Origin: Sabulibacter ruber
GTDB lineage: Bacteria; Bacteroidota; Bacteroidia; Cytophagales; Hymenobacteraceae
Direction of reading: 5' to 3'
Assembly (NCBI RefSeq): GCF_017355955.1
Contig: NZ_JAFFID010000001.1
Coordinates: 1,674,001-1,738,000 of the forward strand
Length of the DNA: 64,000 nucleotides
Of this stretch, positions 26,538-34,665 are shown piece by piece (the first letter of the stretch is position 1; every line of letters starts with the position of its first letter). The notes below the pieces were generated by a model that saw only the letters and a program-made list of their open reading frames with translations, searched no databases and was not told the DNA's origin. Position numbers and translations under genes: made by a program.

Positions 26538-27521
26538 ATGACATTTTTAGAAGTAACCGGAATCTCTAAGCTGGGCGAGAAAGAACCCGTCTTAAAAGAC
26601 ATCCATTTTACCCAACAGGAATTCCAGAACATTGCCATTGCCGGCGAGACTGGTTCTGGCAAAAGCACCTTGCTTAAAATCATTGCCGGGCTTATTCAAC
26701 CCGATGCCGGCCAGGTCTTTTTCCTGGAAGACCGGGTGAAAGGTCCGGCAGAGAAGCTGGTTCCCGGGCATCCGGGCATCGCTTATCTTTCCCAGCAGTT
26801 TGAGCTAGCCGAGTTTCTGCGCGTGGAGCAGGTGCTGCGCTATGCCAACACCCTCACCCAGGAAGAAGCCAACAACCTGTACGAGCTTTGCCACATCAGC
26901 CACCTGCTCCACCGGAGAACCGATCAGCTCTCGGGCGGCGAACGCCAGCGGATTGCCCTGGCCCGCCTGCTGCTCACCTCCCCCAGCCTACTGTTGATGG
27001 ACGAGCCGTTCTCCAACCTGGACACCGGGCACAAGAACCTCCTGAAAACCATCATCCATGATATCAGCGAGCAACTGGACATCACCTGTCTCATGGTCTC
27101 ACACGATCCGCAGGACACCCTTTCCTGGGCAGACCAGATTCTGGTGATGAAAGACGGGCAACTGGTACAGCAAGGCACCTCAGAGGAAATTTACCGGCAA
27201 CCTGTCAATACCTACGTGGCGGGCTTGTTCGGAAAATACAATCTGCTCTCCTCAGAGCAGGCAAAGGATTTTCTTGGAGGTTCAGCAAATGGCGGTAACG
27301 GTAAAAGCCTGTTGCTGCGGCCCGAGGATTTGGTGCTGGAACCAGAGGAAAAGAAGGGCAGTTCTGCCACCGTAAACAAGGTCACGTTCTTCGGAAGCTA
27401 CTATGAGGTAGAGGCTACTGTAGAGAACTTTCCAGTAGTGGTAAGAACCGGCGTGCGTTCCTTGGCCCAAGGAGATACCGTCTATCTGAGACCTGCCTCG
27501 TCAGATCTCTGGTATTTGTAG
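26538..27521 (+). CDS. ABC transporter ATP-binding protein (PotA/FbpC-like)
   Basis: 327 residues. Walker A GETGSGKST (36-44), signature LSGGERQRIALARLL (from ~131), Walker B LLLMDEP and the SHDPQDTLSWAD switch are intact. The C-terminal ~90 residues form a TOBE-like domain (LLLRPEDLVLEPEEKK), as in iron, spermidine, molybdate or sulfate importers. No permease or binding-protein gene is adjacent, so the transported substrate is open; it may serve a permease encoded elsewhere. Probably cytosolic at the membrane. Followed by a repeat-rich region. Confidence 0.92.
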   Translation: MTFLEVTGISKLGEKEPVLKDIHFTQQEFQNIAIAGETGSGKSTLLKIIAGLIQPDAGQVFFLEDRVKGPAEKLVPGHPGIAYLSQQFELAEFLRVEQVLRYANTLTQEEANNLYELCHISHLLHRRTDQLSGGERQRIALARLLLTSPSLLLMDEPFSNLDTGHKNLLKTIIHDISEQLDITCLMVSHDPQDTLSWADQILVMKDGQLVQQGTSEEIYRQPVNTYVAGLFGKYNLLSSEQAKDFLGGSANGGNGKSLLLRPEDLVLEPEEKKGSSATVNKVTFFGSYYEVEATVENFPVVVRTGVRSLAQGDTVYLRPASSDLWYL

Positions 27522-27579
27522 ATTGGTCAATGTAGCCTTACTTGATCAGTCTGCCAAACACCATAAAGCCGATCTCTAT

Positions 27580-27602
27580 GGCGCAGAAGTTACTTCCGTG
27601 CC
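27580..27602. repeat. RAYT-type REP palindrome, single copy
   Basis: GAAGTTACTTCCGTGCC type palindrome, matching the REPs around the transposase at 45 kb with one changed base. Confidence 0.7.
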
Positions 27603-27657
27603 ATAATGTGGCCTCTTTTGACATAGCCAAAGTTATTGGAGCTTATACTTTCCTTCT

Positions 27658-27876
27658 CACGCATTTCGTCCCCCTTGGAAGGGGGTAGGGGGATGACAAC
27701 TCATGCCGATCAAAGCATTCCCGAGAAGTATTTACTATGGCGCGGAAGTTACTTCCGTGCCTTGCCAAAACATACATACAAGGCACGGAAGTAACTTCCG
27801 CGCCATAATAGCTGCTCCATTGTTCTTCAAAGGCCTATCATCCCCCTACCCCCTTCCAAGGGGGACGAAATGCGTG
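27658..27876. repeat. MITE/REPIN-like element with 39-bp perfect inverted ends
   Basis: A 219-bp unit bounded by perfectly complementary 39-bp arms (27658-27696 and 27838-27876). Each arm contains a CCCCCTTGGAAGGGGG hairpin plus TAGGGGGATGA. Inside it lies an inverted pair of the RAYT-type REPs. A relative occurs at 51885-52050. No open frame is present. Confidence 0.8.
27739..27804. repeat. Inverted pair of RAYT-type REPs (REPIN)
   Basis: Two 23-bp REPs at 27739-27761 and 27782-27804 in opposite orientation, separated by 20 bp. Both match the REPs next to the transposase at 45 kb. Confidence 0.75.
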
Positions 27877-27936
27877 AACTCAATTCATTGAATTTGCCAA
27901 ACCGTTTTCGCCTGATATTTAATAAGCGTGGACATG

Positions 27937-27985
27937 CAAAAGGCGTTTTGAACCTCTTTTACAAGAAAAAATTCAAAACGCCTTG
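27937..27985. terminator. Bidirectional terminator
   Basis: AGGCGTTTTGAA and TTCAAAACGCCT arms around a CCTCTTTTACAAG loop, 31 bp beyond the stop of the minus-strand YciI-like gene. Confidence 0.65.
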
Positions 27986-28016
27986 TCTGTTTTACAGACT
28001 TGTAGCGGGGTAAAAC

Positions 28017-28307
28017 TTACACGTTAGCAACTCGGAACGGCTTCACGTCTACTTTGTCCCAAACCTTCTGCAGAATGTAAGGCTCCTGGGCCAAGTATTG
28101 TTGCACGGCATTTTCGTTCTCAAACTCTACAACCAAAGTAGAGCCAATCATCTTTTCCTCGGGGCTCAGCATGGCCCCACCCAGGATGAAGTTACCGGTT
28201 TCTTTCAGTTTCTTCACCATCTCCAGGTGGGCCGGGCGGGTAGCCATTCTACGGTCCAGGGCCTGTTCATCGGTAAAGTCAAAAGCAGTGATTAAATATT
28301 GTGGCAC
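28017..28307 (-). CDS. YciI-like (YCII-related domain) protein
   Basis: 96 residues forming one YCII/ferredoxin-like domain: MPQYLITAFDFTDEQALDRR, RPAHLEMVKKLKETGNFILGGAM and QEPYILQKVWDKVDVKPFRV. The conserved His and Asp/Glu of the family (H27 region and the QEPY loop) are present. Family members are small dimeric enzymes, often dehydrochlorinase-like or of unknown role. Cytosolic. It stands alone. Confidence 0.85.
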   Translation of the reverse strand: MPQYLITAFDFTDEQALDRRMATRPAHLEMVKKLKETGNFILGGAMLSPEEKMIGSTLVVEFENENAVQQYLAQEPYILQKVWDKVDVKPFRVANV

Positions 28308-28382
28308 GGTGTAAAGCGTTTAGTTCTGGTTTCAAGTTACAGATTTTACCGGATGTGGGTTTCTGGAAGCGGGAAAGTAATT

Positions 28383-28425
28383 GCCCTGTTTTTGCTTTCT
28401 TTTCTGAAAATCCAGGCCTAAAAAG
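28383..28425. repeat. Dispersed palindrome, degenerate copy
   Basis: GCCCTGTTTTTGC ... TTTTCTGAAAA ... CAGGCCTAAAAAGC; poor outer pairing. Confidence 0.4.
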
Positions 28426-28533
28426 CATTCAATTGTTGGTAAAATCAAGGAAGGGCAGCTTGTTTTTAGGCGTATTTGGATAATCCGGGCCTATTTCCTG
28501 ATATTAGCCGCTCATTTGAAACCTCCACCATTT

Positions 28534-30375
28534 ATGAAGAAACTCCCCCTCCTGCTCTGCGTCTGGCTGATGGCGGCGCTTCCCGGCTTTGCCCAATCGT
28601 TCCGGTTCGCGTTTGTCACCGACACCCACATTGGTTCGCCCAACGGCGGGGCCGAAGAAGACCTGCAGCGCACCATCTCTGACATCAACCAGCTACCCAA
28701 CATTGATTTTGTACTGCTCACCGGCGACATCACCGAGATGGGCACCGACAAGGAACTGAAGCTGGCCAAACAGATCATCAGCCAACTGAAGGTGCCTTAC
28801 TACATTGTGCCCGGCAACCATGACACGGGTTGGTCTGAGTCTGGGGGCGTGAGTTTTATCAAGGAATTTGGGTCCGATAAGTTCGTGTTTGAGCACCAGG
28901 GCATCAAGTTCATTGGCTGTGCCTCGGGGCCGTACGTGCGCATGTCAGACGGGCACATCCCCCGCGATGCCACCGTTTGGCTGGACAGCGTGCTGGCGAA
29001 AACTCCAAAAACGCAGCCCATTGTGTTTGTGAACCACTACCCGCTGGACAACGGCCTGGATAACTGGTACGATGCCATTGATCGGCTTAAAAAATACAAC
29101 ACCCAGTTCTCCATCTGCGGACACGGCCACCAAAACCGGGTTGCTGATTCAGAAGGCCTGCTGGGTACCATGGGTCGTTCTAACCTGAGAGCCAAGGATG
29201 CTATTGGCGGCTATAACCTGGTGGAGATGCGCCAGGACTCGGTGCTTTTTGCCGAGCGCACGCCCGGCGTGGCTACCAAACCCGTGTGGCGCCGCATAGC
29301 CCTGGGCACCCGCAACTACGCCAACGGCAAAACCTATGATCGTCCGTCTTTCAAAGTGAATGAGACCTATTCTTCCACCAAGAAGGCCTGGAGCTACCAC
29401 TCAGACGCTAACGTGATTTCCACGCCCGTACACACGCAAGGTTTGGTAATTTTTGGCAACAGTGTGGGCAAAGTGGAGGCGCTGAAGGAGAAAGACGGCA
29501 GCAAGGCGTGGTCGTACCAAACCGGAGGCGGCGTATTCTCTTCGCCCGCGGTTCATAAAGACCTGGTAATTTTTGGGTCCGGCGATGGCTACATTTATGC
29601 ATTAAAGGCTAAATCTGGAAAACTAGCCTGGAAAACCAAAACCGAGGCCTCGGTGCTGGGTTCTCCGCTGGTAGAAAAAGGAATCGTCTACATTGGTGGC
29701 TCAGATGTCAAGTTCAGGGCCCTAGAAGCAACTAGCGGAAAAGAAAAATGGGCGTTCACCGGATTGGAAGGTGCCGTGGTGAGCACGCCACAGCTCTATG
29801 AAGGCAAAGTGATTTTCGGGGCCTGGGACCGGCACTTGTATGCGGTGAACCAGCAAGACGGTACACTGGCTTGGAAATGGAACAACGGATCGGCTAACCG
29901 CATGTTCTCCCCGGCCATGTGCATTCCGGTGGCTCATGACGGCGTGGTGTACATTGTGGCGCCAGACCGTTTCATCACCGCTATTGACAGCCAGACCGGC
30001 AACACCCTGTGGCGGAGCAAAGAAGCCACCGTGCGCGAATCCCTGGGCCTTTCCGCCGACAAAAAACTGGTCTACGGCAAAACCATGCAAGACGAGGTAG
30101 TAGCGTTTGAGACCGGGAAAACGGCTCCCAAACTCGCCTGGAGAATGAACGCTGGCTTTGGCTACGAGCACGTACCGTCTATGCTCATTGAGAAAGACGG
30201 CGCCGTGTTCTTCGGGACCAAGAGCGGTGTGGTGTACAGCATCAACCCGCAGACTAAACAAGTCAATTGGGCGCATAAGATTGACAACTCCATGGTGAAC
30301 ACCGTGAACGTGCTGCCCAAACGCCGCCTCATTGCCGCCACCATGGACGGTAAGGTGGAGATGCTGACTTATTAA
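28534..30375 (+). CDS. Exported metallophosphoesterase fused to PQQ-type beta-propeller
   Basis: 613 residues from ATG 28534 (a TTG six codons upstream is less likely). The signal peptide ends LPGFAQ. Residues ~20-245 are a calcineurin-like phosphoesterase with all dinuclear-metal motifs: DTHIG, LTGDITEMG, VPGNHDTGW, VNHYPLDN and CGHGHQNR. Residues ~280-610 are repeated propeller blades with G.VYALKAKSGKLAWK-type PQQ-like motifs. The fused architecture is known in Bacteroidota exported proteins; the propeller probably binds a ligand or partner. Substrate unknown. It stands alone. Confidence 0.9.
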   Translation: MKKLPLLLCVWLMAALPGFAQSFRFAFVTDTHIGSPNGGAEEDLQRTISDINQLPNIDFVLLTGDITEMGTDKELKLAKQIISQLKVPYYIVPGNHDTGWSESGGVSFIKEFGSDKFVFEHQGIKFIGCASGPYVRMSDGHIPRDATVWLDSVLAKTPKTQPIVFVNHYPLDNGLDNWYDAIDRLKKYNTQFSICGHGHQNRVADSEGLLGTMGRSNLRAKDAIGGYNLVEMRQDSVLFAERTPGVATKPVWRRIALGTRNYANGKTYDRPSFKVNETYSSTKKAWSYHSDANVISTPVHTQGLVIFGNSVGKVEALKEKDGSKAWSYQTGGGVFSSPAVHKDLVIFGSGDGYIYALKAKSGKLAWKTKTEASVLGSPLVEKGIVYIGGSDVKFRALEATSGKEKWAFTGLEGAVVSTPQLYEGKVIFGAWDRHLYAVNQQDGTLAWKWNNGSANRMFSPAMCIPVAHDGVVYIVAPDRFITAIDSQTGNTLWRSKEATVRESLGLSADKKLVYGKTMQDEVVAFETGKTAPKLAWRMNAGFGYEHVPSMLIEKDGAVFFGTKSGVVYSINPQTKQVNWAHKIDNSMVNTVNVLPKRRLIAATMDGKVEMLTY

Positions 30376-30396
30376 TCTGATTTACCTTAGATTTTC

Positions 30397-30448
30397 ATAC
30401 TCCTGATTTGAGGCTGGTTTAAAGAAATCGGTCTCAAATTAGGAGTAT
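30397..30448. repeat. Dispersed palindrome copy
   Basis: ATACTCCTGATTTGAG and CTCAAATTAGGAGTAT arms around GCTGGTTTAAAGAAATC. Lies 22 bp after the phosphoesterase stop and may terminate it. Confidence 0.65.
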
Positions 30449-30519
30449 TGTTTTATGATAGGAGGTGCTTCATGCTACCGTTATTTTTTCCAGAAAGACA
30501 TGTTTAGCAGCGAAATGAC

Positions 30520-30560
30520 TTGGTTTTAGACCTATTTTTGGAAAAAAGCCCCTGAAACGG
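30520..30560. repeat. Dispersed palindrome, degenerate copy
   Basis: TTGGTTTTAGACCTATTTTTGG followed by AAAAAAGCCCCTGAAACGG; weak arms. Second copy in this 345-bp gap, which otherwise holds nothing recognisable. Confidence 0.4.
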
Positions 30561-30721
30561 AGTTTAACAGCTTGAAACTTCTTACAGAACGTTTTAAACC
30601 AACAGCGGCTGTTTCTGTCTAAGAACCAGCTACCCGGAGGCAGAGAGGAAGTTTGGTGCACAGGATTCTCCGCGGTAAGTCTTTACCTGCTTTTACCACC
30701 TTATTTGCCGTCCCAGTCTTT

Positions 30722-33235
30722 ATGGCTAAACTGAACCTGCTTTCCCTCCGAAGCATCTTCGGGTATCTTTTGCTTCCTGCCTTGGCGCTCTCGCCATCGG
30801 GGCCTACTGTGGCCGCCACTTCCCTGGCGCACGTCTACCAGCAGACAGGTGGCGTTCCGGTTTCTGGGGTGGTGGTAGATGCCGTGACCAAACAACCCGT
30901 GGATTTCGCGACGGTAGCACTGCAAGACAAAGCCGGAAAGCCCGTCAACGGCACCTCCTGCGATGAGAAAGGCAAATTCACCTTCCCCAAAGTTTCCTCC
31001 GGCGAATACAACCTGGCTATCTCGTTTATCGGCTACAAAACCAAAATTCAGCCGGTAACGGTTGCCGCCGGTTCCGGGGCGGTGCAGTTGGGTCAGATCG
31101 TGCTGGAATCTGACAGCAAGGCGCTGGAGGAAGTAGTGGTGACCGGCGAGAAAAACCTGATCCAGGAAACCGATGACGGCATGGTCTACAACGCCGAGAA
31201 CGACATCACCAACATTGGCGGCACCGCGGCCGATGTGCTCAAGAAAGTACCTTCTCTGGCCGTGGACATGGACGGCAACGTGGAGATGCGCGGCAGTACC
31301 AAGATCAAGATTTTGATCAACGGCAAACCCTCTACCATGCTCGCCGACAACCTGGCCGAGGCCCTGCAGCAGATTCCGGCGGATATGATCAAATCGGTGG
31401 AGGTGATCACCAATCCATCGGCGAAATACGAGGCAGAAGGCACGGCGGGCGTGGTGAACATTATCACCAAACAAAGCAGCATGGAGGGCATGACCGGCCA
31501 GGTGACCGCTTCCACCGGCAACCGCTCCAACAACCTCAACACCAACCTGAACATCCGGAAAAAGAAGCTGGGCGTAAGGGCCAGCGTGGGCGGCAACTTC
31601 AACGACCGTGTGGGCGATTCAGAATCAGATCAGGTGTATTTCCGGGAGGAGAACCTTATTCAGACGCCCACCAAGCTCATCCAGCAGAACAGCACCTATG
31701 AAAACAATGGCCAGTCTCTGTTCACGCAACTGGGCGGCGACTATGATTTCAACGAGCAGAACAACCTCAGCGCCAACCTCCGCCTGAACCTGTCCCGTAA
31801 CCTGAGCGACCGCACGCTTACCACCAGCCAGTTTACGCCCTCCGGCGAGGAGCAAACGGCCAATTACCGCTTCCGGGACATTGACAACACCAACCGCGGG
31901 AACGGCTTTGAAACCAACCTGCACTACAAGAAACGGTTCAAACAGAAAGGTCAGGAGCTGGACGTGCTGGCTATTTTCAACTCCAATTGGCAGGAAAGCG
32001 ACTACGCTCTGGTAGAAACCGATAAGGCGCCCACCGTCACCCGCCTGGAGCAGAGCGACAACCACAGCCAAACCCGCGAACTCACCTTCCAGGCCGATTA
32101 TGCGCATCCATTCTCCAAACGGGGCAGTTTGGAAGGCGGAGTACGGGCAGTGTTGCGCAACTCGGGCAGCGACTATGATTTCCGGTATTCCCGGTCCGCC
32201 TCCGCCCCATTGACCGAGGACCCGGCCCGCTCCAACCTGTTCAACTATGACCAGGACGTGTATTCCTCTTACCTTTCCTACACTTTGCGGGTGGAGAAAG
32301 TCTATACCATAAGGGTAGGCGGCCGCTATGAATACACCAACGTCGCCGGCGATTTCAACACCAATAACGTGGCTACGCAGCTGGACAAGCCGTTTCACAA
32401 CTTCATGCCCAACGTGATGCTGATGAAGGCTTTCAAGAACAACCAGCGCCTGCGGCTGAGCTATTCTACGCGCATCCAGCGGCCGGGCATCGGGCAACTG
32501 AACCCATACCGCAACGAGAGCAACCAGCTGAATATCCGCTACGGAAACCCCGACCTGGACGCCGAGCTCACCCACAACACCGAGCTGAACTACAGTTTGT
32601 ACGTCAAGACCACCAGCCTGAATGCCTCGGTGTACTGGCGGCAAACCAACAATGACATTGCGCAGTACCAGTTCCCCATCAGAGAAAACAACGACACACT
32701 CAACACCACCTTCGGGAACCTGGGCGAAAACGCTACCTACGGTACCAATTTGTCGGTGAATACGCGGTTCAACCAGAAAGGGCAGATTGGCATGAACGTG
32801 AACCTTTTCTACAACGATCTAAACAGTTTTGTGGGCCGTACGCCCATCCACCGGGCTGGTTTCATGTACAATCTGAGCGGCAACGCCTCTTACCGGTTCG
32901 AGAATGATTTTAGCGTGCAGACCGCCGGTTCTTTCAACTCGCCCCGTTTGTCGTTGCAGAGCCGCAGCACGTACAACTACTCCTACAGCCTGGGCTTGCG
33001 CAAGGAGTTCTGGAAACGAAAAGGCGGCGTGAGTTTGAACGTGGAGAATTTCCTGTTCAGCAACAACACCATTAGAACCACCGTGAACAACGCCAACTCC
33101 AACAATTTTAACCAGAACAACAACTACAACCGCATTGTGCGGCTGAGTTTTAACTACCGTTTCGGAAAAATGGAGTTTAAACGGGACAAAGCGCTGGAGA
33201 AGCTAACCGGGGAAGGTGGTAAGAAAAGAGGCTAA
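30722..33235 (+). CDS. TonB-dependent receptor / outer membrane beta-barrel protein
   Basis: 837 residues from ATG 30722; a TTG 23 codons upstream is less likely. After the signal peptide comes a carboxypeptidase-regulatory-like domain (VPVSGVVVDAVTKQPVDFATV, ~35-120), a plug (LEEVVVTGEKN; GGTAADVLKKVPSLAVDMDG; TNPSAKYEAEGTAGVVNIITK) and a long beta-barrel of the OMP_b-brl_3 type rich in Asn and aromatic strands. It probably takes up or senses a ligand across the outer membrane using TonB energy. No SusD partner is adjacent, so it is not a typical polysaccharide-utilisation pair. Ligand unknown. Confidence 0.93.
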   Translation: MAKLNLLSLRSIFGYLLLPALALSPSGPTVAATSLAHVYQQTGGVPVSGVVVDAVTKQPVDFATVALQDKAGKPVNGTSCDEKGKFTFPKVSSGEYNLAISFIGYKTKIQPVTVAAGSGAVQLGQIVLESDSKALEEVVVTGEKNLIQETDDGMVYNAENDITNIGGTAADVLKKVPSLAVDMDGNVEMRGSTKIKILINGKPSTMLADNLAEALQQIPADMIKSVEVITNPSAKYEAEGTAGVVNIITKQSSMEGMTGQVTASTGNRSNNLNTNLNIRKKKLGVRASVGGNFNDRVGDSESDQVYFREENLIQTPTKLIQQNSTYENNGQSLFTQLGGDYDFNEQNNLSANLRLNLSRNLSDRTLTTSQFTPSGEEQTANYRFRDIDNTNRGNGFETNLHYKKRFKQKGQELDVLAIFNSNWQESDYALVETDKAPTVTRLEQSDNHSQTRELTFQADYAHPFSKRGSLEGGVRAVLRNSGSDYDFRYSRSASAPLTEDPARSNLFNYDQDVYSSYLSYTLRVEKVYTIRVGGRYEYTNVAGDFNTNNVATQLDKPFHNFMPNVMLMKAFKNNQRLRLSYSTRIQRPGIGQLNPYRNESNQLNIRYGNPDLDAELTHNTELNYSLYVKTTSLNASVYWRQTNNDIAQYQFPIRENNDTLNTTFGNLGENATYGTNLSVNTRFNQKGQIGMNVNLFYNDLNSFVGRTPIHRAGFMYNLSGNASYRFENDFSVQTAGSFNSPRLSLQSRSTYNYSYSLGLRKEFWKRKGGVSLNVENFLFSNNTIRTTVNNANSNNFNQNNNYNRIVRLSFNYRFGKMEFKRDKALEKLTGEGGKKRG

Positions 33236-33416
33236 GGAAGGCGAATGGGTTTCCCGTTTGATCCTCAAAAATCATCTGGATGCGGGAAGACAAGGCAGTG
33301 CCTGGTCTCTACGCTTCCTACCGGCCTCATAGTAGTTAGAATTTAGCCTGCAGGCATCGCTGCGTTGGTATTTGGTTTCGTATACGTATTTTCGTGCACC
33401 AATTAAATGATGAGCC

Positions 33417-33704
33417 ATGACCAATAATGATATAATGAAGAAACTGCGCGTGGCGCTGCAACTGCGGGACGATGATATCATTGATATCCTGAAACTGGTG
33501 GACTTCAACGTAACCAAGAGTGAACTGGGAGCCATTTTCCGGAAGGAGGACCATCCTAACTACAAGCCTTGCGGCGACCAGTTGCTGCGTAATTTTCTTA
33601 ACGGCCTGATTATCCACATGCGGGGCACTCCTGAGGAGAAGAAAGCCTCTGCCGCTCCCGCCCAGCCCAGAAAACCCGCCTCCTACCCACCGCGCAGAAA
33701 GTAG
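33417..33704 (+). CDS. DUF1456 (YehS-like) family protein, single-repeat form
   Basis: 95 residues. MTNNDIMKKLRVALQLRDDD and VTKSELGAIFRKEDHPNY match one repeat of DUF1456; the family usually has two such repeats (~150 residues), and here the second is replaced by a Pro/Ala-rich, basic tail (PAQPRKPASYPPRRK). Cytosolic; function unknown in any species. A palindrome with a T-run lies 17 bp after the stop. Confidence 0.85.
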   Translation: MTNNDIMKKLRVALQLRDDDIIDILKLVDFNVTKSELGAIFRKEDHPNYKPCGDQLLRNFLNGLIIHMRGTPEEKKASAAPAQPRKPASYPPRRK

Positions 33705-33721
33705 TCTAGTTTTTTTGCTAC

Positions 33722-33765
33722 AGCCGTTTTGGCGTTGTTTTCCTGAAAGCAGCCCTGAAACGGCT
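33722..33765 (+). terminator. Dispersed palindrome copy acting as terminator
   Basis: AGCCGTTTTGGC and GCCCTGAAACGGCT arms around GTTGTTTTCCTGAAAGCA, followed by TTTTCTTTTT. Confidence 0.7.
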
Positions 33766-34102
33766 TTTCTTTTTGCTCTCATCTAGACAGTAATCCTGCA
33801 GAATACTGTGTTTCGTAAAACTGCATTCCGTTATATGTTAACAGGGAAGCTGACTGACACAGCAAATACTGTTCGCTGACAAACCTCTTCCCTATCCGTT
33901 TTTCTTTAAGACAATCTATATTGACTTGAATCGGCTTCGCCAAACTTTCCATATTTCTTTCCAACTAGGGAAGCCTTTAACTCATATGACTTCTGATAAG
34001 GCACATCAGAACTTTGCCACTCATAATGGATTACGCTACTGAAAACGTGGGTAGTGCCGTAAAAAGCAATTCTGTTCTACTTCAACCTACAGAGCCTCAG
34101 CC

Positions 34103-34151
34103 TTAAACTGGGTCTTTGTTTTTGGAGCGGTTTCTGAAAAAGGACCTTAAA
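34103..34151. repeat. Dispersed palindrome, degenerate copy
   Basis: TTAAACTGGGTC ... GGACCTTAAA arms around a GTTTTTGGAGCGGTTTCTG centre. Confidence 0.45.
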
Positions 34152-34232
34152 TCACATTTATAATTCTGTCCAACAATCCATCCCTTTAACGGAGCAGGAG
34201 CAGATTTTTTTGGTTTACCTTAAATTTAAGTT

Positions 34233-34256
34233 GTATAACTAAAAATTAAGTTATAC
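34233..34256. promoter_or_regulatory. Dyad operator candidate for BlaI-like repressor
   Basis: GTATAACT (34233-34240) and AGTTATAC (34249-34256) are perfectly complementary, centred 40 bp before the blaI-like start in an AT-rich promoter region. BlaI/MecI repressors bind such dyads and autoregulate (inference). Confidence 0.55.
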
Positions 34257-34284
34257 GTTTAAAACAGAAACATACAGTGTGTAA

Positions 34285-34665
34285 ATGAAAGAGTTAACCA
34301 AAGCCGAAGAGCAGGTCATGCAGATCCTGTGGAGCCTGGGGAAAGGGTTTGTGAAAGATGTGATTGAACAGTTTCCCGAGCCTAAACCTATCTATAACTC
34401 CGTTTCCACCATCATCCGGATTCTGGAGAAGAAAGGGTTTGTGGGCTACACCGCTTACGGAAAAACGCACGAGTATTATCCGCTGGTTCAGAAGAGCGAG
34501 TATCAGCGGTTCTTCCTGAAGAACTTTGTAAGCGGCTACTTCGGAGGGTCTTTCAAGCGCATGGTTTCCTTCTTCGCGAAAGAGGAAGAACTAGACGTGA
34601 AAGAACTGGAGGAACTGGTGCAGTATGTAAAGGAGAAAACCCCCAAAGACGATCATGCAGAATAG
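34285..34665 (+). CDS. BlaI/MecI/CopY family transcriptional repressor
   Basis: 126 residues. A winged helix-turn-helix occupies ~1-75: MKELTKAEEQVMQILWSLG, then PIYNSVSTIIRILEKKGFVGY. The C-terminal dimerisation helices follow (EEELDVKELEELVQYVKEK). Such repressors are inactivated by proteolysis triggered by a BlaR1-like sensor. The M56 gene overlaps its 3' end by 11 bp, giving a coupled repressor-sensor pair; a dyad operator lies upstream. Confidence 0.95.
   Translation: MKELTKAEEQVMQILWSLGKGFVKDVIEQFPEPKPIYNSVSTIIRILEKKGFVGYTAYGKTHEYYPLVQKSEYQRFFLKNFVSGYFGGSFKRMVSFFAKEEELDVKELEELVQYVKEKTPKDDHAE

Larger units (their letters stand above)
33766..34284. other. Gene-free region upstream of blaI-like gene
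   Basis: About 520 bp with a degenerate palindrome copy (34103-34151) and a dyad operator near its end. One 61-codon minus-strand frame has no recognised features. No other structure noted. Confidence 0.4.

Noticed and set aside
27658..27876. CRISPR-like repeat array
   Set aside because: Repeats are inverted pairs, not direct repeats with unique spacers; no cas genes nearby.
31625..32644. 339-residue minus-strand frame inside the TonB-dependent receptor
   Set aside because: Antisense of the beta-barrel; low-complexity Val/Gly/Leu composition typical of a shadow.
33779..33964. 61-codon minus-strand frame
   Set aside because: No features and no promoter; could be real but not supportable.
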